From Pseudomonas nitroreducens NBRC 12694 (GTDB lineage Bacteria > Pseudomonadota > Gammaproteobacteria > Pseudomonadales > Pseudomonadaceae): 64,000 nucleotides of DNA. Below are positions 19,738 to 28,905 of this stretch, piece after piece; the stretch's first letter is position 1, and each line of letters opens with the position of its first letter. The notes beneath the pieces are model-generated. The model ran no database searches. It worked only from the letters and a program-made list of their open reading frames with translations, and was not told where the DNA came from. The position numbers and the translations under genes are program-made. The DNA lies in assembly GCF_002091755.1 (NCBI RefSeq), contig NZ_BDAI01000005.1, forward strand, positions 451,738 to 515,737, in the 5' to 3' direction.

Positions 19738-21405
19738 ATGCTCCGCCTCGTCATCACCTTGCTGCTTTGCCTTCCTCTTACCGTTCGTGCCTGCCCCGAC
19801 TGGCCGGCCGAGCAGGTGCCTCGACAGATCGAGGCACTCCGCGGGCAGCTGACGCAGTGGGATGACGCCTACCACCGGGACGGAAGGTCCCCCGTGGCCG
19901 ATGAGCTTTACGACCAGGCACGCGAACGACTGGCGCAGTGGCGGGACTGCTTCCCTCAAGTCCGTGTTGCCCCCGAGTCACCGCTGGCCAGCAGCGCGGG
20001 GACGATTCGCCACCCCTTCCCCCACACCGGCCTCGACAAGCTTCCCGATGCCTCGGCCGTGCGCAGTTGGCTGGCCAACCGCTCCGATCTCTGGGCGCAA
20101 CCCAAGGTCGACGGCGTAGCGGTCACGCTGATCTACCGCGACGGTCGCTTCATCCAGGCAATCAGCCGCGGCGACGGCAGCGCCGGGCAGGACTGGACCG
20201 CCAACGCGCAACGAATCGATGCTATCCCCAGGCAGTTACCCGGCGAACCAGGCGATCTGGTGCTGCAAGGCGAGCTGTACTGGCGACTGCCACAGCATGT
20301 GCAAGCGTTGCAGGGCGGTTCGGGTGCCCGCGGCAAGGTCGCCGGCCTGATGGCCCGCAAGGATTTGGGCGACCAAGGCACACAGATCGGTCTGTTCGTC
20401 TGGGAGCTGCCGGAGGGTCCGGTGAAAATGCCGGATCGCTTGGCACGACTGCGCCAGCTGGGATTCGATGACAGCGCCGACCTGACCGTACCGGTGGCTG
20501 GGCAATCTGAAATCGAGTCCTGGCGCGAACGCTGGTATCGCCAGCCGCTGCCCTTCGCCAGCGATGGCATTGTCATCCGCCAGGGCCGCCGGCCACCGGG
20601 CAAGGCCTGGAGTGCACAGGCGCCGGGCTGGGCGGTGGCGTGGAAGTATCCACATCAACAGGCACTGGCGGAGGTTCGTCGCGTGGCGTTCAAGGTCGGC
20701 CGCAGTGGCCGGGTGACACCTGTGCTGCATCTGGCCCCGGTAGAGCTGGACGGACGAACCATCCAGCGCGTCGGCGTCGGCTCGCTCAAACGCTGGCGCA
20801 GCCTGGACATCCGCCCTGGCGACCAGGTCGCCATCGCCCTCGCCGGACTGACCATTCCTCGCCTGGACGGCGTGGTCTGGCGCTCGCCGAATCGCCCCCA
20901 AATAGCCGCGCCAGAAGACGGCCAGTTCAACGCCCTCTCCTGCTGGCAGCCCATCGAGGGCTGCGAGGAACAGTTCCTCGCCCGCCTGGAGTGGCTCAGC
21001 GGAAAGAGCGGGCTGGGGCTAGCCGGTGTCGGACCGGGCACCTGGAGCAAGCTGCACGAAGCCGGGCTGCTGACGGGGATACTCGCCTGGATGACGCTGA
21101 CGCCAGAGCAACTGAGCCAGGTTCCCGGACTCGGAGAGCGAAGTGCAGCGAGTCTGCACCAGCAGTTCCAGCTCGCTCGCCGGCGATCGTTCGCTACCTG
21201 GCTGCGTGCACTGGGTGCACCGTCCCCCAACGCCCATCCCGCGGGAGACGACTGGCCCGCGCTGGCCGCCCGCGACGCAGTGCAGTGGCAGATGCAACCA
21301 GGCATAGGCAAGGTGCGCGCGGCACAACTGGAAGCCTTCTTCAAAGCGCCGGCAGTCGTGCAATTGCGCGAGCAGTTGCACGACCTCGGCGTTGCCGGCT
21401 TCTGA
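19738..21405 (+). CDS. ligB: NAD-dependent DNA ligase LigB with N-terminal signal-like segment
   Basis: 555 residues. The adenylation domain carries the nucleotidyl lysine in QPKVDGVAVTLI (K123), an OB fold follows (about 330-400; VGVGSLKRW, DQVAIALAGLTIP) and a helix-hairpin-helix region ends the protein (VPGLGERSAASL, PGIGKVRAAQLEAF). Zinc finger and BRCT domain of LigA are absent, as usual for LigB. The N-terminus MLRLVITLLLCLPLTVRACPDWP looks like a signal peptide, a feature I also recall for enterobacterial LigB. A TTG ten codons earlier is a worse start. The cell presumably has LigA elsewhere. Confidence 0.92.
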   Translation: MLRLVITLLLCLPLTVRACPDWPAEQVPRQIEALRGQLTQWDDAYHRDGRSPVADELYDQARERLAQWRDCFPQVRVAPESPLASSAGTIRHPFPHTGLDKLPDASAVRSWLANRSDLWAQPKVDGVAVTLIYRDGRFIQAISRGDGSAGQDWTANAQRIDAIPRQLPGEPGDLVLQGELYWRLPQHVQALQGGSGARGKVAGLMARKDLGDQGTQIGLFVWELPEGPVKMPDRLARLRQLGFDDSADLTVPVAGQSEIESWRERWYRQPLPFASDGIVIRQGRRPPGKAWSAQAPGWAVAWKYPHQQALAEVRRVAFKVGRSGRVTPVLHLAPVELDGRTIQRVGVGSLKRWRSLDIRPGDQVAIALAGLTIPRLDGVVWRSPNRPQIAAPEDGQFNALSCWQPIEGCEEQFLARLEWLSGKSGLGLAGVGPGTWSKLHEAGLLTGILAWMTLTPEQLSQVPGLGERSAASLHQQFQLARRRSFATWLRALGAPSPNAHPAGDDWPALAARDAVQWQMQPGIGKVRAAQLEAFFKAPAVVQLREQLHDLGVAGF

Positions 21406-21410
21406 GCGCC

Positions 21411-22715
21411 TCAGCGCATCTGGAAGGCTTCCTGGTGGAAGCGGTTGCCCGGCATGCCCTGGCGGCGCAGGTCACGGCGCAGCAGTTCGGCCAGCGCCTG
21501 CGGGCCGCAGAACCACACGCTCGGCCACCGCCCTCCTACACCGGGCTGCAGACCCAGATCGGCTGCCTGCAGGTAACCTTCGCTCTCGCTGTAATGCACA
21601 CGCAGATCGATACGCGGCAATTTCGCACACAACTCACGCAGGCGGCCGGCATAGATGGCATCGGACGGCGAGCGCACGCAGTACAGCAGCGTCACCTCCG
21701 GGCTGTCATCCGGCCGCGCCTGCAGTGAGTCGAGCCACGCCAGGAAGGGTGTAATGCCGATACCACCGGCGATCCAGACCTGCCGCTCGCCCTTGTCGCG
21801 GCGGAAGTCGAAGCGGCCGTACGGCCCTTCCACCTTCACCGGGTCTCCCACCTTCAGTCCATCCTGAAGGCGCTGTGTGTAGTCCCCCAATGCCTTGATG
21901 CTGAAACGCACTTCGCCGTTGCCCAGGTCGCCGCTGGAAATGGTGAAGGGATGCTGGCCTTCCAGGCGATTGCAGGTGAGGAAGGCAAATTGCCCGGCAC
22001 GGTGCTGCCAACGCCCCTGCAGCTTGCAGGTCACTTCCAGCATTCGCTCGCCTGGGCGGTCGACCGCGACCACGACACCCTCATGGGTGCGCCGGCGGCC
22101 GATCTGCCCGGTCAGCGACCAGAGCGCACAGAGGCTGCCCACCGCGGCGCAGAGTGCCACCAGCCAGCCGACCGGTTGCGCCCAGTAGCCCGCCGGCGCC
22201 AGCACCACGCCATGGAAGGCGAGCACCAGATAGACCACGGCGAGGGTTTTGTGGACATAGCGCCACAAGTGATAGGGGAAGCGCTGCCAGAGCGTGATGA
22301 CCAGCATCGCCGCCAGCAACCAGGCCGACCACTCGCCCAGGTCCTTGGCCGAGCCGCGGAATACGTCGAGGAAGGTTTCCACCCTCGGCCCCTTGGCCGG
22401 CTTGGCGATGAACTCGGCGAGCAGCGGCCCACCCAGCTCCATCAGGTAGTGCAGCAGGCCCAGCACGATGGCCAGGATGCCCGCCCACTTGTGCGCGCGG
22501 TACATGCGGTCGAGGCCGTCGAGGGGCTTCTCCAGCCACACCGGGCGCACCGCCAGCAGCATGATCAGCGACATCAGCGCGAATGACGCGACGCCAGTGA
22601 AGAGAATGGCCTGCTTGCGCACGACCCAGATATCCAGCGTCGCCGGCGGGTCGACGAACAGGGCGAGGCCAAAGGTGGCCGCCACGGCCAACAGTACGAT
22701 CCAGATGAGTTTCAT
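21411..22715 (-). CDS. ferric-reductase-like transmembrane flavohaem oxidoreductase
   Basis: 434 residues from MKLIWIVLLAVAATFGLAL with AAGGAG six bases upstream. Six hydrophobic helices (about 1-215) carry histidine pairs typical of haem b (YRAHKWAG, GLLHYLM, RYVHKTL, AFHGVV). The C-terminal half is a ferredoxin-reductase module: FAD motif HPFTISSG, NAD(P) motif AGGIGITPFLAWL, and SVWFCGP. It should pass electrons from cytoplasmic NAD(P)H across the inner membrane, possibly to ferric iron or another periplasmic acceptor. The acceptor is not determined. It converges with ligB, ending five bases from it. Confidence 0.88.
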   Translation of the reverse strand: MKLIWIVLLAVAATFGLALFVDPPATLDIWVVRKQAILFTGVASFALMSLIMLLAVRPVWLEKPLDGLDRMYRAHKWAGILAIVLGLLHYLMELGGPLLAEFIAKPAKGPRVETFLDVFRGSAKDLGEWSAWLLAAMLVITLWQRFPYHLWRYVHKTLAVVYLVLAFHGVVLAPAGYWAQPVGWLVALCAAVGSLCALWSLTGQIGRRRTHEGVVVAVDRPGERMLEVTCKLQGRWQHRAGQFAFLTCNRLEGQHPFTISSGDLGNGEVRFSIKALGDYTQRLQDGLKVGDPVKVEGPYGRFDFRRDKGERQVWIAGGIGITPFLAWLDSLQARPDDSPEVTLLYCVRSPSDAIYAGRLRELCAKLPRIDLRVHYSESEGYLQAADLGLQPGVGGRWPSVWFCGPQALAELLRRDLRRQGMPGNRFHQEAFQMR

Positions 22716-22890
22716 GACTTCTCCTTGGAGCACTGACTTAGTGCACCCACATGGAAGCTGAAGGGTTCCTCTGAATTATCCCTTAATTTCGAAGGGCCTT
22801 TAGGGTCGTACCGGTGATGCCATGATCCATGTCAAACGCATCATCCTTCGTTATGCTCGGCACTTTCCTACGGCAAATATAAAAACAACC

Positions 22891-23637
22891 ATGCGCCTTC
22901 GCGTTCTTTCCGACCTCCATCACGAGCACTTTCCCAACGGTTATCGCCAATTGCCGCAGACTGTGTCGGACATCGTCGTACTTGCCGGAGATATCCACGA
23001 ACACTTGCAGGGGTTGCACTGGGCGCGCGAGGAATTTCCTGATAGCGAGATCATCTACGTCGCCGGCAACCACGAGTTCTATCACTCAGACTTGCCCGAA
23101 CTGACCCAGGCCATGCGCAATCTGGCGCAGGCATTGAATATCCACTTTCTGGAAAAGGACGCCGTGGTCCTGGGCGGCGTACGCTTCCTTGGCGCCACGC
23201 TGTGGACCGACTTTCAGCTCTATGGCGCGCATGCGTCGGAACTGGCCTACGAGCAGGCCCAGTTACTCATGCCGGACTTCCGTACGATCGACTACTTCGC
23301 CCAACCCTTCACCCCAGGCATGAGCGCCGATATCTGCGCGTCGACCTGTCGGTGGCTGGAGGCGGAACTGGCACAGCCCTTTGCCGGGCCCACGGTGGTG
23401 GTCACCCACCACGCACCCAGCGCGCGCTCGATTCCTCCGCATTACGTGGGCGATGCGCTGTCGCCGGCCTTCGCTTCCAACCTGGAATCACTGGTCGAGC
23501 GCTGTGACCTGTGGATCCACGGTCACGTTCACGAATGCCTGGACTACCAGGTCGGCCGGGGCCGCATCGTCGCCAACCCCGGCGCCTACCCCGGCGAGGA
23601 CAGCGGCTTCGATCCCTGTCGGGTGATCGAACTCTAG
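22891..23637 (+). CDS. calcineurin-like metallophosphoesterase
   Basis: 248 residues from MRLRVLSDLHHEHFPNG. The dimetal site is fully visible: SDLH, GDIHE, GNHEFY, VVTHHAPS and GHVHE in order. Such proteins hydrolyse phosphomonoesters or phosphodiesters; the substrate is unknown. No signal peptide, so cytoplasmic. The frame is open 23 codons upstream, but homologues begin at the beta strand RLRVLSDLH. Its stop overlaps the end of the convergent esterase gene by four bases. Confidence 0.88.
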   Translation: MRLRVLSDLHHEHFPNGYRQLPQTVSDIVVLAGDIHEHLQGLHWAREEFPDSEIIYVAGNHEFYHSDLPELTQAMRNLAQALNIHFLEKDAVVLGGVRFLGATLWTDFQLYGAHASELAYEQAQLLMPDFRTIDYFAQPFTPGMSADICASTCRWLEAELAQPFAGPTVVVTHHAPSARSIPPHYVGDALSPAFASNLESLVERCDLWIHGHVHECLDYQVGRGRIVANPGAYPGEDSGFDPCRVIEL

Positions 23638-24617
23638 AACGGCTGCTCGCCAGGTGATAGCTCGCTGAAGAACCGCCAGATTTCAGCCGGCCCATCCAGT
23701 TGCGGGTCGACCTGGCCAAGCATGCGCGGCGGCCGGTAAAGCGGCTGCGAAATCAGGTGCCCTCCACCAAACACCGTCACCAGCTCCACGGGCGGCCCGT
23801 CGCCGGCAGCCCAGCGCTGGCGCTGCGTCCACACCGGCCCCGGCTGGGTCAGCTTATCCACCTGCGGCTCGCCTCCCTGGCCGTTGCGCCGCGCCAGTGC
23901 AAGAGCAGAGTCCTCGGCAGAGAGCACGTTGCCGCGATCACCGAAGCCAAACAGCGTGACCCGGCCACCCGCGTAGGGATTGATGGGGTCCCGCGTGCCA
24001 TTCATCAACAACGCCGCCCTGGGCTGCTCGGCGGGACGGCAGGCGTCGTTGTCGGCGCTCGGCAGGCTGGCAGCCACGGCGGCGACGCCAGCGACCTTGT
24101 CCGGCGCTTCCGCCGCCATCCGCAAGGCCATCTGCCCGCCATTGGAATAGCCCGTGACGAACACCCTCGCGGGATCGACGCCGCGCTCGCGCTGCAGGCG
24201 CGCGATCATGTCCGAGAGAAAGCCGACATCATCGATGTTCAGTTGCCGGGCGCTGTAGGAGGCGACCCGCCGGCAGTCGTTCCAATGGCCCTCGAAACCA
24301 TCGGGGTAGAGCACCAGAAAACCGTCGCGATCTGCCAACGCGTCGAAACGGTAGCCGCTGTCGCGGCGCATGCGCTCGCCGTTGCTCTGCGAGCTGTGCA
24401 GCACCACCAGCAGCGCCGGGCGCTCGGCCAACTTCTGCGGCACGTAGAGCACGTAGCTGCGGCGTCGCTGCCCCTGGCGCAGCGAGGCATCCTCACTGCT
24501 GCCGGTCAGCGTTGGTCGCTGTATCAGCTCGCCGGGCACGTACCACCAACCGCCCACCAGCAGCGCCAGTACCAGCAGCGCGATGAGCCCCTGCACGATC
24601 CGCATCGCCACCCGCAT
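23634..24617 (-). CDS. secreted LpqC / PHB-depolymerase-like esterase
   Basis: 327 residues from MRVAMRIVQGLIALLVLALLVGGWWYV, with AAGGAG seven bases before the ATG. An uncleaved signal or anchor helix (about 6-26) is followed by an alpha/beta hydrolase domain: YVLYVPQKL, oxyanion-type LHSSQSNG, nucleophile in TGYSNGGQMA, aspartate in NGTRDPINPY, histidine in FGGGHL. Family members hydrolyse feruloyl or polyester bonds; here the substrate is unknown. Probably periplasmic and tethered to the inner membrane. Confidence 0.85.
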   Translation of the reverse strand: MRVAMRIVQGLIALLVLALLVGGWWYVPGELIQRPTLTGSSEDASLRQGQRRRSYVLYVPQKLAERPALLVVLHSSQSNGERMRRDSGYRFDALADRDGFLVLYPDGFEGHWNDCRRVASYSARQLNIDDVGFLSDMIARLQRERGVDPARVFVTGYSNGGQMALRMAAEAPDKVAGVAAVAASLPSADNDACRPAEQPRAALLMNGTRDPINPYAGGRVTLFGFGDRGNVLSAEDSALALARRNGQGGEPQVDKLTQPGPVWTQRQRWAAGDGPPVELVTVFGGGHLISQPLYRPPRMLGQVDPQLDGPAEIWRFFSELSPGEQPF

Positions 24618-24766
24618 ACCGCTTCTCCTTGCCCGCCCGGCGGGCCTTGCGAGTCCGGGCCAGATTCGGAGGCATTGCCCTGGGGCAGCCCCTGGCGCTC
24701 CCGTCCATGGCAAACTCTAGCCGTTGACTCCAACGTCATAGTGTTTGGTAACCAAGGACTCCGAAA

Positions 24767-25165
24767 ATGTTCCGAAGCTCTGCCCTGATGGCCGCCGTTC
24801 TCGCCCTCGGCTGCGCCAGCCCGCTACTCGCCGCCGAGACGTCCGGGCAACCGCTGACCGGCTGCGCCGCCAAGCGCGCCGCTCTCGAAACCCAGCTCGA
24901 ACAGGCCAAGGCCCAAGGCAACGGCAACCGCATCGCCGGCCTGCAGACCGCCCTGGAGAAGGTGAAGACCTATTGCACCGACGCCAGCCTCACGCAGGAG
25001 CGCAAGCAGAATGTGCTGGACGCGGAGAAGGAAGTCGCCCAGCGCGAGAAGGACCTGCGCAAGGCGATGAACAAGGGTGACGCCGAGAAGATCGAGAAGC
25101 GCAAGGACAAGCTGGCCGAAGCCCGCGCCGAACTGGAGCAGGCCAAGCGCGAACTGGAGGAGTGA
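24767..25165 (+). CDS. DUF1090 family periplasmic coiled-coil protein
   Basis: 132 residues. Signal peptide MFRSSALMAAVLALGCASPLLAAET, then a highly charged helical protein with two cysteines (LTGCAAKRAALE, KTYCTDAS) and a long Lys/Glu-rich coiled coil (about 75-132), as in YqjC/DUF1090 proteins. The family's function is not established. It is flanked by an esterase gene (divergent) and an inverted repeat. The start has weak ribosome-site support (AAGGACTCCGAAA). Confidence 0.85.
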   Translation: MFRSSALMAAVLALGCASPLLAAETSGQPLTGCAAKRAALETQLEQAKAQGNGNRIAGLQTALEKVKTYCTDASLTQERKQNVLDAEKEVAQREKDLRKAMNKGDAEKIEKRKDKLAEARAELEQAKRELEE

Positions 25166-25168
25166 ACC

Positions 25169-25212
25169 TGTAGGATCGAACTGGCTCGTTCGCGAGTCAG
25201 CTCGACCCTACA
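25169..25212. repeat. REP-like inverted repeat
   Basis: A 44-base imperfect palindrome with ends TGTAGG and CCTACA and the core CTCGTTCGCGAG, three bases after the DUF1090 stop and between it and the convergent cytochrome gene. It has the GTAGG ends common to Pseudomonas REP sequences and could also serve as a bidirectional terminator. Confidence 0.6.
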
Positions 25213-25224
25213 AGAAAGCGCCCG

Positions 25225-25692
25225 TCAGAGCGCGCGGAATTTCTTGTGGCAGGCTTCGCAGGCGTCTTCCACCGCGGCGAAGTCCTTGCGCACGCCTTCA
25301 GGCGTCGGCGCGGCATTGCGGGTGTTTTCGCCCAGGGCGCGGACGGCCTGTTCGAAGGTCTTGGCGTCGGCCTGGAACTCCAGTTGGCGCTGCCAGATTT
25401 CCGCCTTGGCGCGGGTGTCGTCGCTTTCCACCTTGTCAGCTGGCGGCTGGGTCGTGGGGAAGTACTGCCAGGGCTTGTCGGCCAGTTCGCCCAGCTTGGT
25501 CGAATTGCTCCGGAACCTGTCCGCGTCGAAGGGAATTCGCCCGCGCAACATGCCGCCCATGTCCTCGCTGGTCTTGAGCATCTCCTTGAACACCGCCTGG
25601 CGCTTGTACTCCGGCGAGTTGGGGTCCAGGCGATGGCAGCCGGCAAGCGCGGTACCGGCCAGCAGCAGAACGAGCAGGGTCTTCAACTTCAT
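25225..25692 (-). CDS. cytochrome c'-type lipoprotein
   Basis: 155 residues from MKLKTLLVLLLAGTALAGC; the lipobox LAGC anchors it to a membrane facing the periplasm. The only haem motif is CEACHKKF at the extreme C-terminus, the position typical of four-helix cytochromes c' and c556. Met/Lys-rich helices (KRQAVFKEMLKTSEDMGGMLRG) supply the first helix. A role in electron transfer or NO handling is possible but not shown. The upstream open frame is ignored because the signal peptide starts at this ATG. Confidence 0.85.
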   Translation of the reverse strand: MKLKTLLVLLLAGTALAGCHRLDPNSPEYKRQAVFKEMLKTSEDMGGMLRGRIPFDADRFRSNSTKLGELADKPWQYFPTTQPPADKVESDDTRAKAEIWQRQLEFQADAKTFEQAVRALGENTRNAAPTPEGVRKDFAAVEDACEACHKKFRAL

Positions 25693-25836
25693 GGGGGACT
25701 CTTGTAGGACGGCCAGACACGGAAGCGCCGGATTATCCGCCCCGTTCCCCGAATGATCCAGACCGCGCGCCGGTCGCTGCGGCCATCCGCCGCAGCGCCG
25801 TGCCATTCGTTCAGCTGCCGTTCAGGCAGCCTCGGG

Positions 25837-26223
25837 TCAGGCGGAAACGACGAAGATCGCGATGATCAACGCCATGCCGAGGAACCATGCCAGCGAGCGC
25901 AGCATCGCCAGGTCGGCGATGTAGAAGATCAGGTAGAGCAGGCGGCTGGTGACCCAGGCGATGGCCAGGCGGTCGATGGTGGCGGGTTCGGCATTGTTCA
26001 CCACGTAAGCGATGATTACTGCCGCGGCGAAGGCCGGGGTCACCTCGAAGCTGTTCATCTGGAAGGCGTTGGCGCGCTTGCGATAGCCCTCCAGGCTGGC
26101 GAGGAAGGTGCGCGGGTCGTGGTTCTGCCGGGGGCCGAAGCCGCCGCCAGTGAACTTGGCGATGCTGGTGCCGACGTAAGGCAGGAAGATCGCGATCAGG
26201 ACGCACCAGAAGGCAATGGGCAT
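25837..26223 (-). CDS. MAPEG family membrane protein
   Basis: 128 residues with four membrane helices (about 1-20, 58-78, 86-103, 107-127). The segment GYRKRANAFQMNSFEVTPAFAAAV, with RANAFQNxxE, is the MAPEG signature for membrane proteins related to eicosanoid and glutathione metabolism. Bacterial members are mostly uncharacterised; glutathione-dependent peroxidase or transferase activity is a family-level guess. It stands alone between the cytochrome and the EamA transporter, all on the minus strand. Confidence 0.88.
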   Translation of the reverse strand: MPIAFWCVLIAIFLPYVGTSIAKFTGGGFGPRQNHDPRTFLASLEGYRKRANAFQMNSFEVTPAFAAAVIIAYVVNNAEPATIDRLAIAWVTSRLLYLIFYIADLAMLRSLAWFLGMALIIAIFVVSA

Positions 26224-26323
26224 GGCGGGACTCTCGTCGAGGGGAAAGCGCGCAGCTTAGGTCATCGCCGCACGCTGCGTCCTTGACCGGCTTGGCGGGT
26301 TGCTCCGTAGCGCGAGCCAATCC

Positions 26324-27154
26324 TCAGAGTTTCATCACCAGCATGCCCGCCAACACCAGGCTGCACGCCGCCAGACGCGGCAGGCCGAAGGGTTCCTTGA
26401 GGAAGCGCATGCCGAACAGCACCACCAGCAGCACACTGGTCTCGCGCAGCGCGGCGGCCTCGGCGATGGAGCCCAGCTGCATGGCCCAGAGCACCAGCCC
26501 GTAGCTGAGCAGCACGCAGAAACCGACGCTCAGGCCGAGCTTCCAGTCGTTGATCCAGAACTTGGCGAAGGCTCGGGTGCGCCCGCACAGCGCCACCAGC
26601 GGAAATGGCAGGCCCGACAGCAGCGACAGCCAAACCAGGTAGTCCAGCGGCTTGGGCCAGAGCTTGAGCGCGTTGCCGTCGGTCCAGGTGTAGCTGCCGA
26701 TGCACAGGCCCATCAGCAGCACGGTGGGATAGGCGATCCACGGCAGCTTCGAGCCGCCGCCGCCCTTGAGCAGGAACAGCATGCCGACCGGGATCAGCAG
26801 GATACCGAGGATCTGCTTGCCGGTCAGGTGCTCGCCGCCGAAGTAGAGGGTCAGCGCTAGCACCACCAGCGGCGACAGCCCGCGCATCAGCGGATAGACC
26901 AAACCCAGGTCGCCGACCTTGTAGGCCTGGATCAGCAGCACGCGATAGACCAGCTGCAACGACACGGCGGCCAGCAGCCAGGGCCAGACTTCGGCAGGAG
27001 GAATCTCGATCCAGGGCAGCAGGAGCAGCGCGGCGGCGAGGCCGACCATGTCCATGCAGGCAACCACCAGCAGGCGGTCGTTGCTGAACTTGACGAGGGT
27101 GTTCCAGGTAGCGTGCAGCAGGGCGGCCAGCAGCACCAGGGTAGTGGCAAGCAC
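26324..27154 (-). CDS. EamA/DMT-family inner-membrane transporter
   Basis: 276 residues, ten predicted membrane helices in two EamA repeats (about 1-130 and 145-276), with the typical MRGLSPLVVLALTLYFGGEHLTG and LRETSVLLVVLFGMRFLKEPFG end motifs. Drug/metabolite transporters of this group usually export amino acids or metabolites; the substrate here is unknown. A longer frame in another register covers the gene but has no membrane pattern and was discarded. Confidence 0.88.
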   Translation of the reverse strand: MLATTLVLLAALLHATWNTLVKFSNDRLLVVACMDMVGLAAALLLLPWIEIPPAEVWPWLLAAVSLQLVYRVLLIQAYKVGDLGLVYPLMRGLSPLVVLALTLYFGGEHLTGKQILGILLIPVGMLFLLKGGGGSKLPWIAYPTVLLMGLCIGSYTWTDGNALKLWPKPLDYLVWLSLLSGLPFPLVALCGRTRAFAKFWINDWKLGLSVGFCVLLSYGLVLWAMQLGSIAEAAALRETSVLLVVLFGMRFLKEPFGLPRLAACSLVLAGMLVMKL

Positions 27155-27300
27155 GAAAACGAACTCCTGGTATAGACCAGATCAATTCTACCCTGAGCCA
27201 CCCCATGCCGGGCAAGCGCTGGCTGTTTCGGACATTTCCACCTGCCTCCTCAGCCATAACTGGCCTAGACTGGGCCTTTTCGCCAGCACGAGCCTCTGCC

Positions 27301-27915
27301 ATGCCACGCCTGATCAAGTTCCTGACCGCTTACATCCTCGTCACCCTGCTCTCCGGCTGCGGCTACAACGCCATGCAATCCGGCGACGAAGGCGTGAAGG
27401 CCGCCTGGTCGGAAGTGCTCAACCAGTACCAGCGCCGCGCCGACCTGATCCCCAACCTGGTCAGCACCGTGAAGGGCTACGCCGCCCATGAAGCCAGCGT
27501 GCTGACCCAGGTGACCGAGGCCCGCGCCAAGGTCGGCAGCACCACCCTGAATGCCGACCAGCTCGACGACCCGGAAGCGGTCAAGCGCTTCCAGCAGGCC
27601 CAGGGGCAGCTCAGCTCGGCGCTGTCACGCTTGCTGGTGGTCTCGGAAAACTACCCGCAGCTCAAGGCTGACGGCCTGTTCAAGGACCTGCTGACCCAGC
27701 TCGAGGGCACCGAGAACCGCATCACTGTCGCCCGTGGCCGCTATGTGAAGGCCGTGCAGGAATACAACGTGATGATTCGCCAGTTCCCGCAGGTGATCAC
27801 CGCGAAGATCTTCGGCTACAAGCCCAAGGCCAACTTCAGCGTCGAGAACGAAGCCGCCATTTCCACCGCGCCTAAAGTGGACTTCGGCAACGCGCCGGCG
27901 CAGCCCGCACAATGA
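27301..27915 (+). CDS. lemA: LemA family lipoprotein
   Basis: 204 residues from MPRLIKFLTAYILVTLLSGC. Lipobox LLSGC, then the LemA helical domain: GVKAAWSEVLNQYQRRADLIPNLVSTVKGY and ENRITVARGRYVKAVQEYN are diagnostic. LemA proteins are predicted to face the periplasm and usually pair with TPM-domain proteins; the molecular role is unclear. The stop overlaps the start of the TPM gene (ATGA). An open frame of 32 codons upstream is not conserved. Confidence 0.93.
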   Translation: MPRLIKFLTAYILVTLLSGCGYNAMQSGDEGVKAAWSEVLNQYQRRADLIPNLVSTVKGYAAHEASVLTQVTEARAKVGSTTLNADQLDDPEAVKRFQQAQGQLSSALSRLLVVSENYPQLKADGLFKDLLTQLEGTENRITVARGRYVKAVQEYNVMIRQFPQVITAKIFGYKPKANFSVENEAAISTAPKVDFGNAPAQPAQ

Positions 27916-28895
27916 CCTTGCCGCGCTGGCTGCTGGCCGCCCTGCTGCTGTGCTGGGCGGTCGTGCTGCAGGCGGCGCCGGTCGCCATTCCGCCGCTCAG
28001 CGCCCGCGTCACCGACCTCACCCAGACCCTCGATGCCGGGCAGCGCGCGCAGCTGGAAAGCCAACTCGCCGGCCTGGAGCAACGCAAGGGCGCGCAAATC
28101 GCCGTACTGCTGGTTCCCACCACTGGCGAGGACAGCATCGAGGACTACGCGGTGCGTGCTTTCGAGCAATGGAAGCTGGGCCGCAAGGGTGTCGATGACG
28201 GCGTGCTGCTGGTGGTTGCGAAGAATGACCGTACGCTGCGCATCGAAGTCGGCTACGGGCTGGAAGGCACCATCACCGACGTGCAGGCCGGCCGGATCAT
28301 CCGCGAACAGATCGTCCCCTTCTTTCAGAAAGGCGACTTCGCTGGCGGCATCCAGGCCGGCGTCGACAGTCTGATCGCGCTGATCGAGCCGCCCTCCGCC
28401 GCAACCACGCCGGACGGCAGCGAAGACGAATTGCCGCATACCGGCCCGGCGGAAAACTACAGCGACGCTTACTCGAACCGCAACGCGACGGCCGCCGAGG
28501 AAATCCCGCCCACCCGCCTGGCAGCGCTACTCGGCCTGCTGGTCGGCGTGCCGCTGCTGGGCATGCTGCTGCCGGTGTCCTGGATGCGCCAGCGCAGCAT
28601 GGGCCGCTACCTGCTGTGCAGCGTGCTGGTGGGCGGCATCGCCGCTGGCGTGCTGCTGGTCAGCGACGTCAATCCCGCCGCGCTGCAACAGCAGTTGATC
28701 GGCGCCTTCACGATCCCGCTGGTGCTGTACATCTTCTTCCTGCCGCCGATGTGGCTGACCATGGGCGTGCTGCAACTGCTCATGACGATCATCAGCTCGA
28801 TCGGCCGCGGCGGGCGTGGAGGTGGCGGCGGCGGTGGAGGCTTCCGTGGCGGCGGTGGTTCCAGCGGCGGCGGCGGGGCCTCCGGCCGCTGGTAA
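27912..28895 (+). CDS. YgcG-like TPM-domain membrane protein
   Basis: 327 residues. Signal peptide (to about 23, LLCWAVVLQAAP), a TPM domain (about 30-155: VTDLTQTLDAGQRAQLESQLAGLE, GVDDGVLLVVAKNDRTLRIEVGYGLEG), three membrane helices (about 197-290) and a Gly/Ser-rich tail ending GGGGASGRW. TPM proteins are linked to photosystem repair in plants and are of unknown role in bacteria. It is translationally coupled to lemA. The commonly seen third gene, a second TPM protein, is absent here. Confidence 0.9.
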   Translation: MTLPRWLLAALLLCWAVVLQAAPVAIPPLSARVTDLTQTLDAGQRAQLESQLAGLEQRKGAQIAVLLVPTTGEDSIEDYAVRAFEQWKLGRKGVDDGVLLVVAKNDRTLRIEVGYGLEGTITDVQAGRIIREQIVPFFQKGDFAGGIQAGVDSLIALIEPPSAATTPDGSEDELPHTGPAENYSDAYSNRNATAAEEIPPTRLAALLGLLVGVPLLGMLLPVSWMRQRSMGRYLLCSVLVGGIAAGVLLVSDVNPAALQQQLIGAFTIPLVLYIFFLPPMWLTMGVLQLLMTIISSIGRGGRGGGGGGGGFRGGGGSSGGGGASGRW

Positions 28896-28905
28896 ACCAG
28901 GGCCC

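Noticed and set aside
26262..27317. Open frame of 351 codons on the minus strand overlapping the EamA gene
   Set aside because: Different register from the ten-helix EamA protein; Arg/Gly-rich and without membrane pattern.
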